From assembly GCF_905163445.1 (NCBI RefSeq), contig NC_053196.1, forward strand, positions 16,827,501-16,891,500: a DNA stretch of 64,000 bases. The letters are read 5' to 3'. The translations under genes were made by a program, and so were the position numbers. The notes under the pieces were generated by a model, which was not told where the DNA came from, made no database searches, and saw nothing but the letters and a program-made list of their open reading frames with translations. The DNA is from Pararge aegeria. Lineage: Eukaryota; Arthropoda; Insecta; Lepidoptera; Nymphalidae. Below, one piece after another: positions 63,640 through 64,000 of this stretch. Every line of letters starts with the position of its first letter. The first letter of the stretch is position 1.

Positions 63640-63758
63640 TCAAATTAAATATTTATTTAATTAAATTAATATAAATGTTGTGTTTTGTTTGATATTGAAA
63701 TGTCCGTATGATTAATAACAGAAATATTATTTATTATAGCAATAATTGATGGCCCAAG
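63640..63758. other. AT-rich flank
   Basis: Nothing recognised. Confidence 0.4.
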
Positions 63759-63760
63759 CA

Positions 63761-63890
63761 GATAAGCCCAATTGGTGGAAAACCATTGTCTATAAACATC
63801 TGCTGGGTTTGCAAGGAACACGTCCTGTAACGTGCCGTCCAGTCTCCATCAACCTAAGGCGTAGGTGTTAAGCCTCATGTGCCTTTTTTC
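63761..63890 (+). repeat. Dispersed repeat D2, 3' truncated
   Basis: Contains TTGGTGGAAAACCATTGTC, GGAACACGTCCTGTAACGTG and CAACCTAAGGCGTAGGTGTT. Confidence 0.7.
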
Positions 63891-64000
63891 TGTATTTAAT
63901 TAAGTTATTATTATTAGTGTATGGGTTTTTAAATTATTCCAGATTTAAGATGCTGCTTTTTTCTTGTAGGATTTTTCGCATATCTTTAATAAAACTGGGT

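Noticed and set aside
1..64000. CRISPR array, bacterial operon, integrated virus or phage
   Set aside because: No regularly spaced repeats with unique spacers, no ribosome-binding-site-led gene runs, and no capsid, integrase or envelope-like frame. All large frames are non-LTR retrotransposon proteins.

Overview
The window looks like AT-rich, gene-poor nuclear DNA from a moth or butterfly. The evidence is (i) long non-coding stretches packed with tRNA-derived SINEs and the 3' ends of Jockey-, CR1- and RTE-type LINEs of the kind known from lepidopteran genomes, and (ii) one insect-type calexcitin / sarcoplasmic calcium-binding protein gene. Nymphalid butterfly is a guess from memory of the repeat families. 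There are no operons, prokaryotic genes, rRNA genes, CRISPR arrays or convincing functional tRNA genes.

Layout. From 1 to 46.0 kb the DNA is a desert of decayed repeats. SINE A is tRNA-headed and ends in a GAT-repeat tail. SINE B is tRNA-headed and ends in a tail shared with a CR1-like LINE. SINE C is tRNA-headed and ends in an A-rich tail. There are many 5'-truncated 3' ends of a Jockey-like family (LINE-J), plus short LINE coding remnants at 8.8, 21.1, 34.7 and 39.9 kb. A few GC-richer single-copy islands (0.5, 3.9, 31.1, 32.5, 33.6 kb) could be regulatory. An exact 297-bp tandem duplication lies at 22.77-23.36 kb.

From 46.0 to 56.6 kb there is a stack of nested retrotransposons. LINE-N (46252-50312, minus strand) sits inside a LINE-J 3' end and is bounded by a 7-bp target duplication. 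It carries an endonuclease/reverse transcriptase broken by frameshifts and, upstream, an unusual 259-codon hydrophobic reading frame built on an internal repeat. LINE-S (50865-56382, minus strand) is nearly intact, with ORF1, endonuclease and reverse transcriptase. It sits inside a plus-strand copy of its own family, cut at that copy's stop codon and bounded by a 5-bp duplication. Its ORF1 combines coiled coils with a fold resembling an SGNH esterase that lacks the catalytic Ser, Asn and His. The only lesion seen is a one-base frame change at the endonuclease/RT junction.

From 56.6 to 63.0 kb there are more SINE, RTE and LINE-S remnants, and the second, inverted copy of a 469-bp element first seen at 15.4 kb. 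At 63056-63607 lies the only clear host gene, a single-exon EF-hand protein of 183 residues with a polyadenylation signal shortly after its stop.

How things work together: the LINE proteins supply reverse transcription, and at least two SINE families carry 3' tails like those of LINEs in the same window, the signature of SINE parasitism. I see no evidence of a new multi-gene system. The most unusual items are the LINE-S ORF1, the LINE-N repeat reading frame, the self-nested insertion and several strong hairpins.
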